Of a stretch of DNA of 64,000 nt, positions 11,210 to 22,774 are shown piece by piece (position 1 is the stretch's first letter; each line of letters opens with the position of its first letter). Origin of the DNA: Mixophyes australis (taxonomy: Eukaryota > Chordata > Amphibia > Anura > Limnodynastidae); contig JAVHZZ010000004.1 of assembly GCA_036250195.1 (NCBI GenBank), forward strand, positions 256,679,228 through 256,743,227, read 5' to 3'. The position numbers were made by a program, and so were the translations under genes. The notes beneath the pieces were generated by a model. The model had not been told where the DNA came from. It searched no databases and worked only from the letters and a program-made list of their open reading frames with translations.

Positions 11210-14050
11210 AAACAGAAAAAACGAGAAGGAGGTTCACGGAACAGAGAAACCCACGCTGGAGTCAGAAGGAAGTTAACCTGTTGATCTGACACAGGTAAAA
11301 CGTCAGATCCTCCTTTATATTCAAACTCCCTGTCGACGAATCATGTGATGATCCCCGACAAGGAGTCACGTGACACTCCCCACCGTGAGCCCGGAAGTGA
11401 GCGGCTGACGGGGCAGGAGCGGTAAGAATCCTTACATACTGGTAGTGATGACGTACATTTTACATGGACTACTAACCCTTGTTTTGTACAGTTTTCAAAT
11501 TACGGTTGGTGGGGGTGTAACCCAGGTCCAGCCCCTTTAACTAATTCAGTTCACAAGGATCAGCTTGGCTATTCCTGGTGTGTGTTCCCCCCAACAATGT
11601 GCAGTCAGAGCTAGGTGTCCCTAAGTATGGGTTGAGGAGTCTTATCTTTAAATCTCCCACACAGGCTGACATCCAGGACTATGTCCTCAAGGCCTAGCTC
11701 CAAGCCCAAGCTGAGTCCAAGAGGTTTGAATCTTGATCACAAGGAGGAGTACAAGGAGTCAGATCTCTTTGAACTCTGTTATGGTGCTTTATCTCTTAGT
11801 ACTTCCAGGTTTAAGGCTGTATGAATTTTACTCTTCCATCATGCGCATTTCCAGTTGGTCCTGCCATCCTGCAAAAGTAAGAGCAAGGGTCGGGGGCAAA
11901 CAGTGCATTGCTGGCCACATAGCAAAATTTGCTGTATTACCACAAGAGACATCCACTCTGCTCTATTGACAAATGAGTGGGGGCATCAGAGGGGAGCGGG
12001 TGGCCTCGGTGGTAGCTGCAACCCAGCATTGATGAGGCCCCCTTTACCTCTGGGCTCTGACCCTGCTGCACCAGCTACAACCACAATAGTTACGCCCTTG
12101 GAAAGGGCAGTTCCTAAACCCATATGTGGGTGTGCGTCTATGAGTACATTAGTTAGAGAGACAAAGTTGAGCAAATAGAAAGGTATTGTATGGCTTTCCA
12201 CACCTTTCACACATCTGTAAATGGTCCATATTGATCAATTTACTGGACGAAAGAAACCTCTTGCAGCTCGCCTGACACTTTTTTTATTGTGCAAAGCACA
12301 TAAAAGGTAAACCAATTTATTGTAAATATCTATAGCTGCTTTGAACACACATATCTCTGGGTTTGTTTGAATTTATTGATGTCTCAAATTATAACAGCAT
12401 TCCCAGCGTGTTCCCTTTTGCTCTATTTCAAATAAAAGTTTCATTGGTAGCTCTACATGTTAAAATGTAACATGATGCTTCTACAGGAACTCAGTGGTTA
12501 GTAGGATTTTGTGTGGTTGTGTTCTTAACCCAACAAATACTGCATGGAACTTTTACAGTGTGTTGTTGACTTTGCAGGTAGTCATGGGGTTAACAAGACT
12601 GAGACAAGCATAAAGTTGTTCTTTGTGGCTTTGGCTCTCTAAAGGCAGGAAAATTCTCCTGTTCAGATGTGTCACTCATCTCTTATGCTAGTACCATAAT
12701 AGGTATCGTAAACCCGTGTCTAAATAAGAGCTTGAAAACTGAGCTTGCTAGCATGGTCTTCAGCTCGGCTCTTTTTTTCTTAATCCCTTTTTAAAACAAG
12801 TGTCCCATCAAGACATGGATAGTGAGTGCCTTATGTTTGCTGAATAACATCGCCTTGCATCTCCGCCTTGTTATGACAACTGATGGCAGGCCAAGACTCC
12901 ATCAATGCAACTTGCCATGTCGAGCCCTGCTCAATTAGTCATTAGTGGTATTTTCTCTATAATTAGGATTACAGAATTATTTTACAACAGTTTATATCTC
13001 ATTGTAGTTTTGCACAAATATTCAAACAAATACAAGAATGTTGATGACTATGAAAGGTGTCACAATAGCCATCAAAATATATATTACAAAGTTTATTTAT
13101 GAAATTATAACATTTATTCTGTAAACACTGGTCACTGTCTTGACAAGGCACAATTTACTATTTTCAATCTCTGATGCAAACATACCGTTGGGTCTTGTCA
13201 ATGTATACTGTTTGTGCTTTCATGAACTTGGGAGCATGAAAATTGAATACAAATAGGAATCATATAATGAATAAATGACATTCTTCCTATGGGTCTGCGT
13301 CTGCATTGCTATGCAGGCACAGAGGACAGGCATTTGGGGAAACAAGTACAGGTAACTACAAAAAAGATGCCCCAGACACTACATTTCTAAAAACACATAT
13401 TTTATAAATCCCCCGCCAACATTTCCTATGCAAAGTCTGACCTGGTATGAAACATGTTGTCCTCTGTTAAGTCCTGTTCACTATGATGTCACATTCCACC
13501 ACTTTTTGTCCTGGGGCACATGCTACTTAGGGAATGCAAGGTCCTCATACAGACTGCTATTAAAAATGCATCTTGGGTAACAGTGCTAAGAACTTGTATA
13601 ATTTCATTCACAGGTAGAATTCATCAATATTACTCTCTCTATTATTTTATGGATTATTTAAATATTTTTTTCTTTAATTTTACCATGGAAATTATCTACT
13701 TATTAACTTTGCCCATATACATGAAAGATTTAAATCAAACAGAGTTTATGCTTTCATTTTATTCACAGTTTACTATATTACCTTATTTTAACAATTGTTC
13801 CCTGGTCCCAGCTATATGTAGGATTTATGTCAACTCTCACATGTACCGTAGAACTGAAAGACCAGATTTGGCCTTTGAATTACACTAATGTGGGAACAAA
13901 ACGTTTTAAAAATAGATTAAATTTATTTTTTAAAAATTAAAAAATCAAAACCCTTTATTTTTTAAAAGATGATTTATTCAAATAACAAAACTTTTTTTTA
14001 AATGATTTTAATCTGTTGTTGCCATCCTTAGCTGGTATTGGCATGCAGAC
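11210..14050. other. Unassigned sequence
   Basis: No gene recognised. 11640-12180 has short open stretches in several frames that may be gag-like debris. 12200-14050 is AT-rich and featureless to me. Confidence 0.45.
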
Positions 14051-15350
14051 AACAGTAAGAGATAAATGCAATTTAGCTCAGCTAAAATAACAGAGGGTGG
14101 GGATTAGCCCGAGGTAACATAAACGCTGTGGGGGCAGGTAAAAAGAAAGTACCAGAATAGTAAGAGTTAACTCCACTGTTGGGGCAGGGGTCAGCCAATC
14201 AGTAGGGACGTAGGGGGCAGGATTACAGGAATGTAGTGGGGAAAGCAGGATATGGTCCAGGACCAGCAGTCAGCTTCCCCCTTTCATTGTCTGGAGAGTT
14301 TTTGGAGTGTACCCTGCTCTGCTGTCCTGGTGATCCTGCTTTGCTGTCCTGTTTTCTGAGTGTGCCATCCTGCTCTGCTGTACTGGTGGTGCCAGGCCTT
14401 CTCTGAGAAGCTGGTGAGTTTTATATTTTCATATACCCCGTGTATCCAGCCGCCTTCCCCCCTTCCACTTCTTCGTGTTGTGTCCTGTTTCACTTTAAGT
14501 TCCCTGTTCCCGATTCCCCTTATTTGTTCCATTCCTCATGTCCCCTGTCCGCTGTGCCTTTTATTGTGCCTGTCCTTTGTTCCCTGTTTCCTGTGTCCTC
14601 ATTGCTGCATTCCTTTGGTCCTCTGCCTCTATGTCTGTTATCGTGCCTTTCCTTTGTCCCCCGTTTTCGCCGCTCCTTTGTTCCATCCATTCCTCTTCCC
14701 CCCCCCCCCCCCCGTTGTTGTTCTCCCGCCTTACACCTCCATCGCTATTTTCCGGCCCCCTCCACTATCTAGCTGTACCTTTCTCCGCCTGTTCAGCCTT
14801 ATTCCCCTCGTTCCCAAGTATGCGCCAGCGCTTACAAGCCCGCATACCCCCCTCAGCCCGATTATCGGACACACAAGCCGCACCTATGGCGGCCAGTAAA
14901 TCGGCGCATGCGTGGTGGCGTGGGCGCATCCAGCCGCGCATGCACGGTCGCTGGCTAGTGTAGCGGTGGCCATCTTAGAACCTGGCATGCTAGGAGCGCC
15001 CGTTCTCCACTCCACTGCCACCAATGTTTTTTAGAGCTACAAATATCTCCCCTCTCCCCAGAGTCAATCTATTGCTGGGGCTGGGGGGAAGGGGAAGCTG
15101 CAGGCTCTGCTGTTACATTCCCACCCACAAGCGCTGGCAACCTTTCATGCAACCCCCCATACATTTGTTTCCCAGCATAGCAGGGGGGGGGAAACAGCAT
15201 TAGCGGGGGCTCAGTGTAAACCCCCTCCTCCCTGCCTAACATACGCTTACCCCTTGTGTCCCAGACCCTACCCATAGCCTGGGGGATGCAGGGCAGGGAT
15301 ACTTACCCCCCCATCATCCAGGGTCCCCTCAACCAGGACAGCCCCCACCC

Positions 15351-17174
15351 ATGGGCAGCATGGGGGGTACCCCCCCTTCACTGCAGCGGCAGTTCGCCCC
15401 CAACCCTCCATGCCCGTCAGTAGCTGTTTTTACCTCCCCCCACCCTCCCCCACTACCTCATCCCCCTTCCCTCCTCCTTATCTCCCCCTACCACCCCAAC
15501 CCCCCTGTGGCTGCTAATCCCCCAAGCACCCCGCATGGCTCCCTCCACCTTCCCCCCTGTTCTGCTTACCGGGCACCCAGCCACGTCCGGCCCACCTTTT
15601 ACTCATCCCTCTTTCTTGCTACCCCCCCCCCCACCTCTGCCTATGCTCCTTATTTTTCCTTTCCTACCTGTCCAAATACTTACAGTTTATCCATAAGTGC
15701 CTTTGCTCCCACAGTTTCCATTGCTTCCGTTCTCTCAGGGTCGGATGGCACGCACACATCCGCATTAGCCCCTTCATGGGCAAGAGGTTCTCGGAACCTG
15801 CAGATAGTAGCTAGAGGGCCCGGTTCAGGGCAGGGTCACACGTCCTCCCTGACGGGTTCTCAAGTTAATCCCACCCAGCAAGCTGGTGCGGTTATGGCTC
15901 TTGAGCCCAGAATATTAGAGCATAATTCGGAATGGTCATTACGTGCAGGGGCCTCAGTTTCTGGTCCAGGGAGCTCTCTTTCTATTTCCTCCTCTGCAGG
16001 TTGGACCAGACATACGTCATCGGGCTGGGGGTCCAGGCGCGCTTCTTATGCGGAAGCCGCCTCTACGGCCGCGGCAGGAACATCACCAGGGAACAGTGGT
16101 GGCCGCGAGCCAGTCGGTGAGCAGGCCAGTGGGATGTCGGGCATGAGCTCTGAGTCCGGCTCTTCTTCCTCTGAGAGTGAGGTTCCAGCAAGGTCCAGGA
16201 GTTTGGACACAAGGTGGATAAGGCTGCTGGAGAGGAAGTTGAGTGGTACCCACCTGTGAGCGGTTGTGGTGAATAACAGCCTCAGTAACAGGTGGACGGG
16301 TGATAATGTGGTGCGCTGTTCCAATACAGCCGTCCCGCGGGACATGAGAAACAGGATGTGTGACAGATACGCACGGGTCGGTTTGTATATATGTTTGCCA
16401 TTACCAACAAGGCTAAGGACGATTTGGCAGCAGCAATGTCACGCTCTGGTGTGGGTAAGGAGGGTGATGGGAGTTTTGCCAATTGTTTGGAGCAGGGTGT
16501 GTGACAGATACGCACGGGTCGGTTTGTATATATGTTTGCCATTACCAACAAGGCTAAGGACGATTTGGCAGCAGCAATGTCACGCTCTGGCGTGGGTAAC
16601 GAGTTTGATGGGAGTTTTGCCAATTGTTTGGAGGTTTTCCTGGTGTCTGCAGCCTTTTATTCGGTGAGTAGGCCAGAGCGGCGCATGAACATTATAAAAC
16701 GCATTCTCTTGATACAGGGGATGTATATCCACTCCAGAGGTAACATGTGGGGCGTTATGAGGAGGCATTTCACAGGAAACAAGATGGTTTATTAATGATG
16801 GATTTGGTGTAAGGTTATGGCAACTCCCAAACAGTTTGGCCCAGCCCTTTCAAGGGAGATGTGTTGCATATAACGAGAGTCAGTGTGGCAGAGGAACGGC
16901 CTGTAGGCTTAAGCATGCCTGTGCCGCGTATGGAGGAGGGCATCCCAGAAGGGAATGTCCTAGGAGGAGCGGCCCAGGTGCCACAGATAGACCCACCACA
17001 AGTGACCGTGTGAGTAAGACCTTTTCTCCTATTGCATTGTCTGAACTGGATAAACGACTAGGTTGGCACCCCAATAGACCGGATTCAGAGTTTTTAAGGG
17101 TTGGTTTTAAGCATGGGTATAAATTGCTGGTAAGTGGATCTGTACATACGTGGTCTCCCATGAACCTAAAATGA
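15351..17174 (+). pseudogene. Gag-like region of the DIRS-type element
   Basis: A Pro/Ser-rich N-terminal part (15351-16259), then a conserved block (FAITNKAKDDLAAAMSRSG, GEFDGSF-like) and a C-x-CH-type zinc-finger-like segment (CGRGTACRLKHACAAYGG, PRRECPRR) at about 16860-16970. A 141-bp direct duplication (16358-16498 repeated at 16499-16636) splits it. Confidence 0.6.
16358..16637 (+). repeat. 141-bp direct tandem duplication inside gag-like region
   Basis: The stretch from gtgtgacagatacgcacggg through gagttttgccaattgtttgg occurs twice with 141-bp offset and a few mismatches. The offset keeps frame. Confidence 0.92.
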
Positions 17175-17199
17175 GCTCTAGAGTTGCCTTTGGTTGGAC

Positions 17200-18540
17200 A
17201 GGAGAAAGTGAATAAAGAGGATGAGTCCTGCAGAATGTGCGGTCCCTCTCCTACCCCCCGGTTCAGGGCTTGGTCATTTCCCCGGTGAGTGTAGTACCAA
17301 AGAAGACACAGCATCTGTTTAACCCACATGGTATGTCCGTGAATGACGTGATTGCAGAATCTGAGTACTCGGTGGTGTATCAATCCTTTGAGGACGCGTT
17401 GTTGATAGTCCAGCGCTGTGGGGCTGGGGCGTTGCTGGCGAAGCTGGATAATGAGTCAGCATTTAGGTTCCACATTTGCTTGCATCTTCGTGTAAATACA
17501 TGGGTGTTCGTTTGCCAGATGGCTATTATGTGGATGAATGTTTGTCTATGGGAGGTTCAATGTCTTGCGCAATTTTTGAGTGTTTCAGCAATTCTCCCCA
17601 TTGGTGTGTTGTTACGGGGATGGGGCATCAAAAGGTGGCCCATTACCTGGATGATTTCTTGTTCATTGGGCCAAGTGGGTCTACGGTGTGTCAGGAATTG
17701 TTGTTTTCCGCTCAGTCAAGGTTAGAATTATGGGAGTTCCTGTGGCGGCGGACAAATCGGAAGATCCGTCAGAAAGATTGTCATACCTGGGTAGTGGAAT
17801 TGACAAAAGAGCAGGGTGCTGTAGGTTGCCCAGGGAGAGAGTGGCAAAGTCGAAGAGTGTCATTGTCTCATTGCAGGGCAAGAGTAAGGCTCAGTTAAAG
17901 CACGTTCCATTCTTGCTTGGTCTACTTAACTTTGCTTGTCGCGTTATCCCCATGGGTAGGGTTTTTGGCAGGAAGTTGGAGAGAGCTACAGTTGGGTACA
18001 TAAGCTTGTCATCTGGTTAGGATATCCTAGGAGATTAGGGGCGATCTGGTCATGTGGCATTTGTTTTGGTGAACTTCAATGGAGTTTGTGGATGTTGCCT
18101 GCCACCAATAATGTGGAGCTGCACTTGTTTACAGATGCGGCTGGCTTATATGGGTTTGAGGCTTACCTGGACGGGGAGTAGCGTGCGGCCGTGTGGCCCC
18201 CTTCGTGGCGTCAAGAAGGTTTCAGGAGGAATGTCTGGTTTCTGGAGTTGTTCCCAATTGTTGTAGCAATGGAATCGTGGTGTAATCACCACGGCGATAA
18301 GAATACAGTTTCCGGTTGTGATAATTTGGGGGTAGTGCATGCTATTCGTCCGCTAGCCCCTGGGGCTAATGTGATTGGTGTTTTATGCCCTGGTTTTGTC
18401 TGGCAGATTATAAGGCGGTATAGTGGACCTTGTAAAACATACAATAGCAATGGGTACCTTGTAGAAATATCAGTTGGCTTGGCAGTCCTGGGGAAGGTCT
18501 TGTTCATCAAGGTAGACCAAAAGTAAGCCTGTATACTGTT
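17200..18540 (+). pseudogene. Reverse transcriptase / RNase H of the DIRS-type element
   Basis: Recognisable DIRS-type blocks: ISPVSVVPKK, YQSFEDAL, GALLAKLDNESAFR, DGYYVDECLSMGGSMSCAIFE, the catalytic HYLDDFLFIGP (17640-17670), VPVAADKSE, LLGLLNFACRVIPMGRVFGR, then RNase H-like FTDAAG and WFLELFPIVVAMESW. Spread over at least four frames with stops. Confidence 0.82.
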
Positions 18541-18599
18541 TTTTGTGTGGCATTGTTTTCATGTGAGTAAATCGAAACCCTATTTGGTGACACCTTTGG

Positions 18600-19310
18600 G
18601 AGGTATTTACTTCTTTCTGTAGTGCACGGTGGTCAGGATGTTGCCAAGCAGGTTTTGGCTCGCAGGGCATTAGGGGTTGGGCTAGAATTCCTCCTGCGGT
18701 GGAAGTCAGACGTAGGCCCATTGACAGAGATTGTTGGCCGGTCTTGTGAACATCATCCCGGCGGTAGCTAGCGATGCTTTTGAGGCTGCTTTGTTTAGGA
18801 TTGTCGGTTGCTATGGCCTTTTTTTTTTTTAAACATTCAGAATAAGTGAATTGGTGGCGCCCTCCAGACTAGCGATCGGGTCAGGGTTATGTCGCAAGAA
18901 TGTTGTGGTAAGAGCGTTAGCGTGGCGTGTAAAATACATAGATCAAAGACAGATCCGCTGGGGAGAGGGCGGTGGATTACCTCGCATCACAGCAGGGACA
19001 GTGTAGTTTGTCCAATGGAGCTTGCTAGGTTGTATTCGGACATGGCCCCCCCTCCCCTGGTGGTAATTGGCTTAGACACTGAGATGGGTACCCCCTTGCA
19101 AGGTACTAGTGTTCAGCTGTCTTTAAGTAGTGCGCTGCGAAGCTTGGCTTGAATACCGCAGGTTATGGGACTCATTCCTTCAGAATAGGAGCAGCTACAG
19201 TGGCGGCTGAAGTAAGCGATTTAGAACAGTCTATTATGGCGTTGGAGAGGTGGAAGTCAAAGTGTTTTAGGAAATATGTTCGTCCACCTATTGAACTTTA
19301 GCGTATCGCT
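18600..19310 (+). pseudogene. Tyrosine recombinase of the DIRS-type element
   Basis: The C-terminal catalytic part is visible near 19150-19300: GYGTHSFRIGAATVAAE (HxxR box) and ERWKSKCFRKYVRPP with the presumed nucleophilic Tyr. The upstream half (18740-19140) is frame-shifted. This enzyme would replace the integrase in inserting the cDNA. Confidence 0.75.
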
Positions 19311-19329
19311 GCTATTTCGGGAGGTTGAC

Positions 19330-19940
19330 CCATGACATAGGTTGCTTATCTTGTTGAAAGGAGGTGCGGAGAGTTTCGCCATTTTCTTTTCTCTGGGGGC
19401 CTGATTGGCTGTTGGCACCTCGGGGTTTCTGGTTTTACCTCCGCATGGTTGGCTATCTCGCACAAACAGTGGTGTGCCTTTCCGCTATTTATTAAGTGTG
19501 TATCACGTGTCTTGATGACGCGCATCTCAATCCACCTTGCAGGTTCTCATGAGGATGGGCAAAGTATTTTGCTGGTTGGCCATCCATTCGTCTTTTGGGC
19601 TAGGAAAAGTGGCCCCGCTCATAACTGGGCCAGATCCCCCCAGGCAAGTTTGGTGGATAGGACACAGGGGGCCGCTATTAAAGGTTCTGATGGATAGCGA
19701 AGTGAGATGTAGGCGCCCTTCTCACAACCCCCCCGGGGGCAATGATTTGGGTAAGGGTAAGGTCTGGAACCCATAGTAGTATCCAAGCAGACAAGTGGGT
19801 AACTAAGCTTCATTGGTCAACGGTGCACCTCATCTGGGTACATTTGTCAGATACATGGTTGTCAGATTTTGTAGCGCACTTTTTTAGTGCTTTGGCTATG
19901 AGAGGTCAGTTGGTGGCGGGCTCGGGTTCCTAGCAGGAAC
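19330..19940 (+). pseudogene. SGNH-hydrolase-like block of the DIRS/Ngaro element
   Basis: After the recombinase there is ILLVGHPFVFWA (19567-19602), a WWIG..G block and GGNDLGK (19737-19756). These resemble block I and block III of the SGNH hydrolases known from Ngaro-type elements. The expected Ser of GHSF is Pro here, so the nucleophile appears lost. Broken by frameshifts. Confidence 0.6.
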
Positions 19941-20280
19941 CCAGCTGTGGCGGTAAGCAGCCCAGTCAGCGGACAATTTGGTCACATTCAAGACGTGGTA
20001 GGACTCTCCCCTAAAGGGCAATTAGTGAGAATAACCCTTCGGGGTTATGGGGCTCCGCTTAGGCGGGCGTGCCTCAGCCGTACCCAATCTATTGGGGCAG
20101 AGATTATAGCTCATGGGTGTGACCTAGGGGCTGATTGGTCTGCTTATATTTGCCACCTCTTCTCAATATATTGATAATCTCAATAAATTGCTGACCTTTC
20201 ATTTTAGCCAAAACAAGTCTCCGTGTCTTTAATTCATAGTGGTGTATTAACTCTGTCAGTAACACTGTAAAGGTAAGATG

Positions 20281-20837
20281 TCACCCGATAAGCGGATTAT
20301 GTTTCCAATCTCCCACATTATCTTCTCACAAATCTAAAACAGTTAAACATTGGTGAAGGCAGTGGGAAATTACACAGTGGTGCTGAGGAGTGTCATCACA
20401 CCAAGGACAGGCTTGTTTCAAAAATCTACTGTAATCAGAGCCAGCAGAAAGCAGTAAATGGGGTAAGCAAGGCAGGGGGCCGCCAAGCCTGATGACTCCC
20501 CACCGCCTGTCATTCCCGCTTGTCCGCCGTCACAAAAAAACCCTAAAAAAAACAAAACAGTGGCGGTGCCCTCCTCCTTCTCTCTACTCCCGTCTCCCTC
20601 TTCTCACTGACAGTCAGGCGTGACATCATCACATCACGACAACGTCAGACAGTGTAGAGCTGTGCAGACAGGAGCCGCACACTGACAGAAGGGGAAGAGA
20701 AGAAAAGACCGAAGAGAAGAAGACCGAAGTAAAGAAAAAGAGGAAGAGAAGAAAAGAAGGTCATAGAAAGTTAAGTAAAGAACGGAGGCGGCAGCAATGT
20801 GATGCAAGGGACAGCAATGGAGGGCGCACAAAGTGAT
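20281..20837. other. Unassigned sequence
   Basis: Purine-rich (gaagagaag...) from 20690 to 20760; no gene seen. Confidence 0.5.
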
Positions 20838-21025
20838 GGAGGAGACACAGTGTAATGAGAAGAGGGCACAATGTGATGAGGAGCGAGCACAGTGATGAGG
20901 AGGGGGTACAGTGTTGAGGAGAGGACACAGTGATAAAAAGAGTGCACAGTGTGATGAGGAGGGGGCACAGTGATGAGGAGAGGGCACAGTGATGAGAAGA
21001 GGGCACAGTGTGATGAGAAGGGGGC
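20838..21025 (+). repeat. Degenerate 'gggcacagtgtgatgagga' tandem array, left part
   Basis: About ten units of 17-23 bp. The same motif resumes at 22250 and again at 24285-24400. Confidence 0.85.
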
Positions 21026-22249
21026 TGTCACACACCGCTCTCATAACTAGGTGATGCTGTGTGACTTGCCCCTTAAGGAACTATGTTGGTGCTTGTCTCC
21101 TGTTTCAGAGTCTCTACCTTTTCATAGCTGTTTTCTGTTATCCTAATTGGAAACCTCCTTCTGAAGCTTATTGGTTACTGAAGACTATATCAACCTCTTG
21201 TGATCAGGGATTCATTGCCTGATCTTCGTGTTACTCACACTACCGTGGGTTCTGGCTGCATACCTAACTCCCTGGGTGTCTCCTGGATGCTATTCGGTTG
21301 CCGAGATTGCCTGTCATCGCTGATCTACATTTGGCCCTGCTGAATATCATTTCATGGTTCATCTGCATCATGGCTGCAACTATTCATTGAACTTTCATCT
21401 GCACATAGAACTGTCGTGAGTTGCTTGTTATAAACTGTGCTCATATTGATTGGATTCATTACCGCTCTGCTCGGCTGTTCATTATTCTATTGAACTACAA
21501 TCAAGTTCTGGTCATCTGTGGTTCTAGGTCTGGCACAGCTATTATTATCATTCTGCTGTTTGTGAATTGCTGGACTATTTCTAAGAATCATTGCCGAGCT
21601 AGGAGCCAGTTCCTTTAATTAAGTTCTGTGCGATATCAGCTGCTTTCTGTCAAAGGGATGAACTTACGTTTCTCTGTGTGTTGGACTTCTATTGTCACAC
21701 TGTACTTCTAGCAACATTCTATTGCATGTCTCTAGTTCACCAAGCTCTTGGACTAAATATATATATACATCTGTTGTTCCGCTGACAAGAACCGTTACAT
21801 TACCTATCACCATCCGCTAAAGTAAATCACATTCCATCTGGATCAGCCAAGTCTATTTACTATCCTCATCGGACTTTCAAGCTGTGTCAGTGATTCACCT
21901 TTATTGCTGTCTGTGTTTCAAGGTTACAAGTGTTGTGGATCATCATCTCAGCATTGAACTGTATTGCTTGTTTTTCATGCTGTTGCTCATGGTTACCACT
22001 TGAAGTACTGATGTGATTGTTTTATTTCCCAACTACCGTGTGCTCAGCACAGCTGAGTTGTACATGCCTTTTATTACTGCTGTTGCACCATTGAACAATA
22101 TACTAAAGTTGCAACACTACTTTATCGTCTGTGTATTTCTTCATTGTGATTCTCCATCTGAACTTATCCCAGCGTGTTCTGTCTCCACCACCCTCTGCTT
22201 TACCATTTAAGTAGAGGTTGGGGATCCACAAATATTCCTAGCCGTGACA
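21026..22249. mobile_element. Solo-LTR-like insertion, 1.22 kb
   Basis: Starts TGTCACACACC and ends CCGTGACA, i.e. TG...CA termini with a short inverted repeat. It is flanked by ggggc on both sides (21021-21025 and 22250-22254) and sits in the middle of one tandem array. No coding region. Because ggggc also belongs to the array motif, the 5-bp duplication alone is weak evidence. Confidence 0.65.
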
Positions 22250-22552
22250 GGGGCACAGTGATGAAGCAGGGGACACAATGTGATGAAGGAGGTTACACCG
22301 TGTATTGAAGGAGAGGGGACAGTGTAATGATGAAGGGGCAATGTGATAAAGATGGCACTATGGCACAGTGTAATGATGGAGGGAGGACAGTGATGTTGAA
22401 GGGACACAGTGTGATGAGTTTGATAACCGTGCACAGTGTCATAATGAAGGGGCACAGTAAAATCATAAGGGGGCACAGTGTGATGATAGAGAGGGCACAG
22501 TGTGATGTTGAAGGGAGGTACAGTGTGAGGAAAGAGGTGGCACAGCCAATTT
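22250..22552 (+). repeat. Degenerate 'gggcacagtgtgatga' tandem array, right part
   Basis: Continues the array of 20838-21025 after the LTR-like insertion, with more diverged and longer units. Confidence 0.82.
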
Positions 22553-22774
22553 GCTAACAATGTAAAATCTTATTACAAAAAATACATATTCTTCATTATT
22601 CTTCATACAGCAATTCATGTTTGCTGTTTAATGTATTTATTTGTACTAATCTCTTTGTTAAAGTTTATTATATGATTTGTATTTAGAAAAAACATTATTG
22701 AATGAACAAATAATTTATAAATGAGGAGGGTGCAAATGTGTTTTTTGCACCAGTTCAATTTAGCTGCTGGACCC

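Larger units (their letters stand above)
14090..20280 (+). mobile_element. Decayed DIRS/Ngaro-type tyrosine-recombinase retroelement
   Basis: Plus-strand order: leader, gag-like region, RT/RNase H, tyrosine recombinase, SGNH-like hydrolase, then a 3' region with AATAAA near 20183. This order and the use of a tyrosine recombinase mark a DIRS/Ngaro-group element. Frames change many times, so it is inactive. Boundaries are approximate because I could not confirm split direct or inverted repeats. Confidence 0.75.

Noticed and set aside
13520..13888. 122-codon hydrophobic plus-strand frame
   Set aside because: AT-rich DNA, no recognisable domain, no flanking splice or regulatory evidence; probably chance.
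14360..14963. Overlapping Pro/Ser/Cys-rich open frames
   Set aside because: Pyrimidine-rich strand bias keeps several frames open at once; more likely the leader of the DIRS-type element.
20634..21044. Three overlapping minus-strand frames rich in Ser/His/Leu
   Set aside because: Read through a degenerate tandem array; no start or homology.
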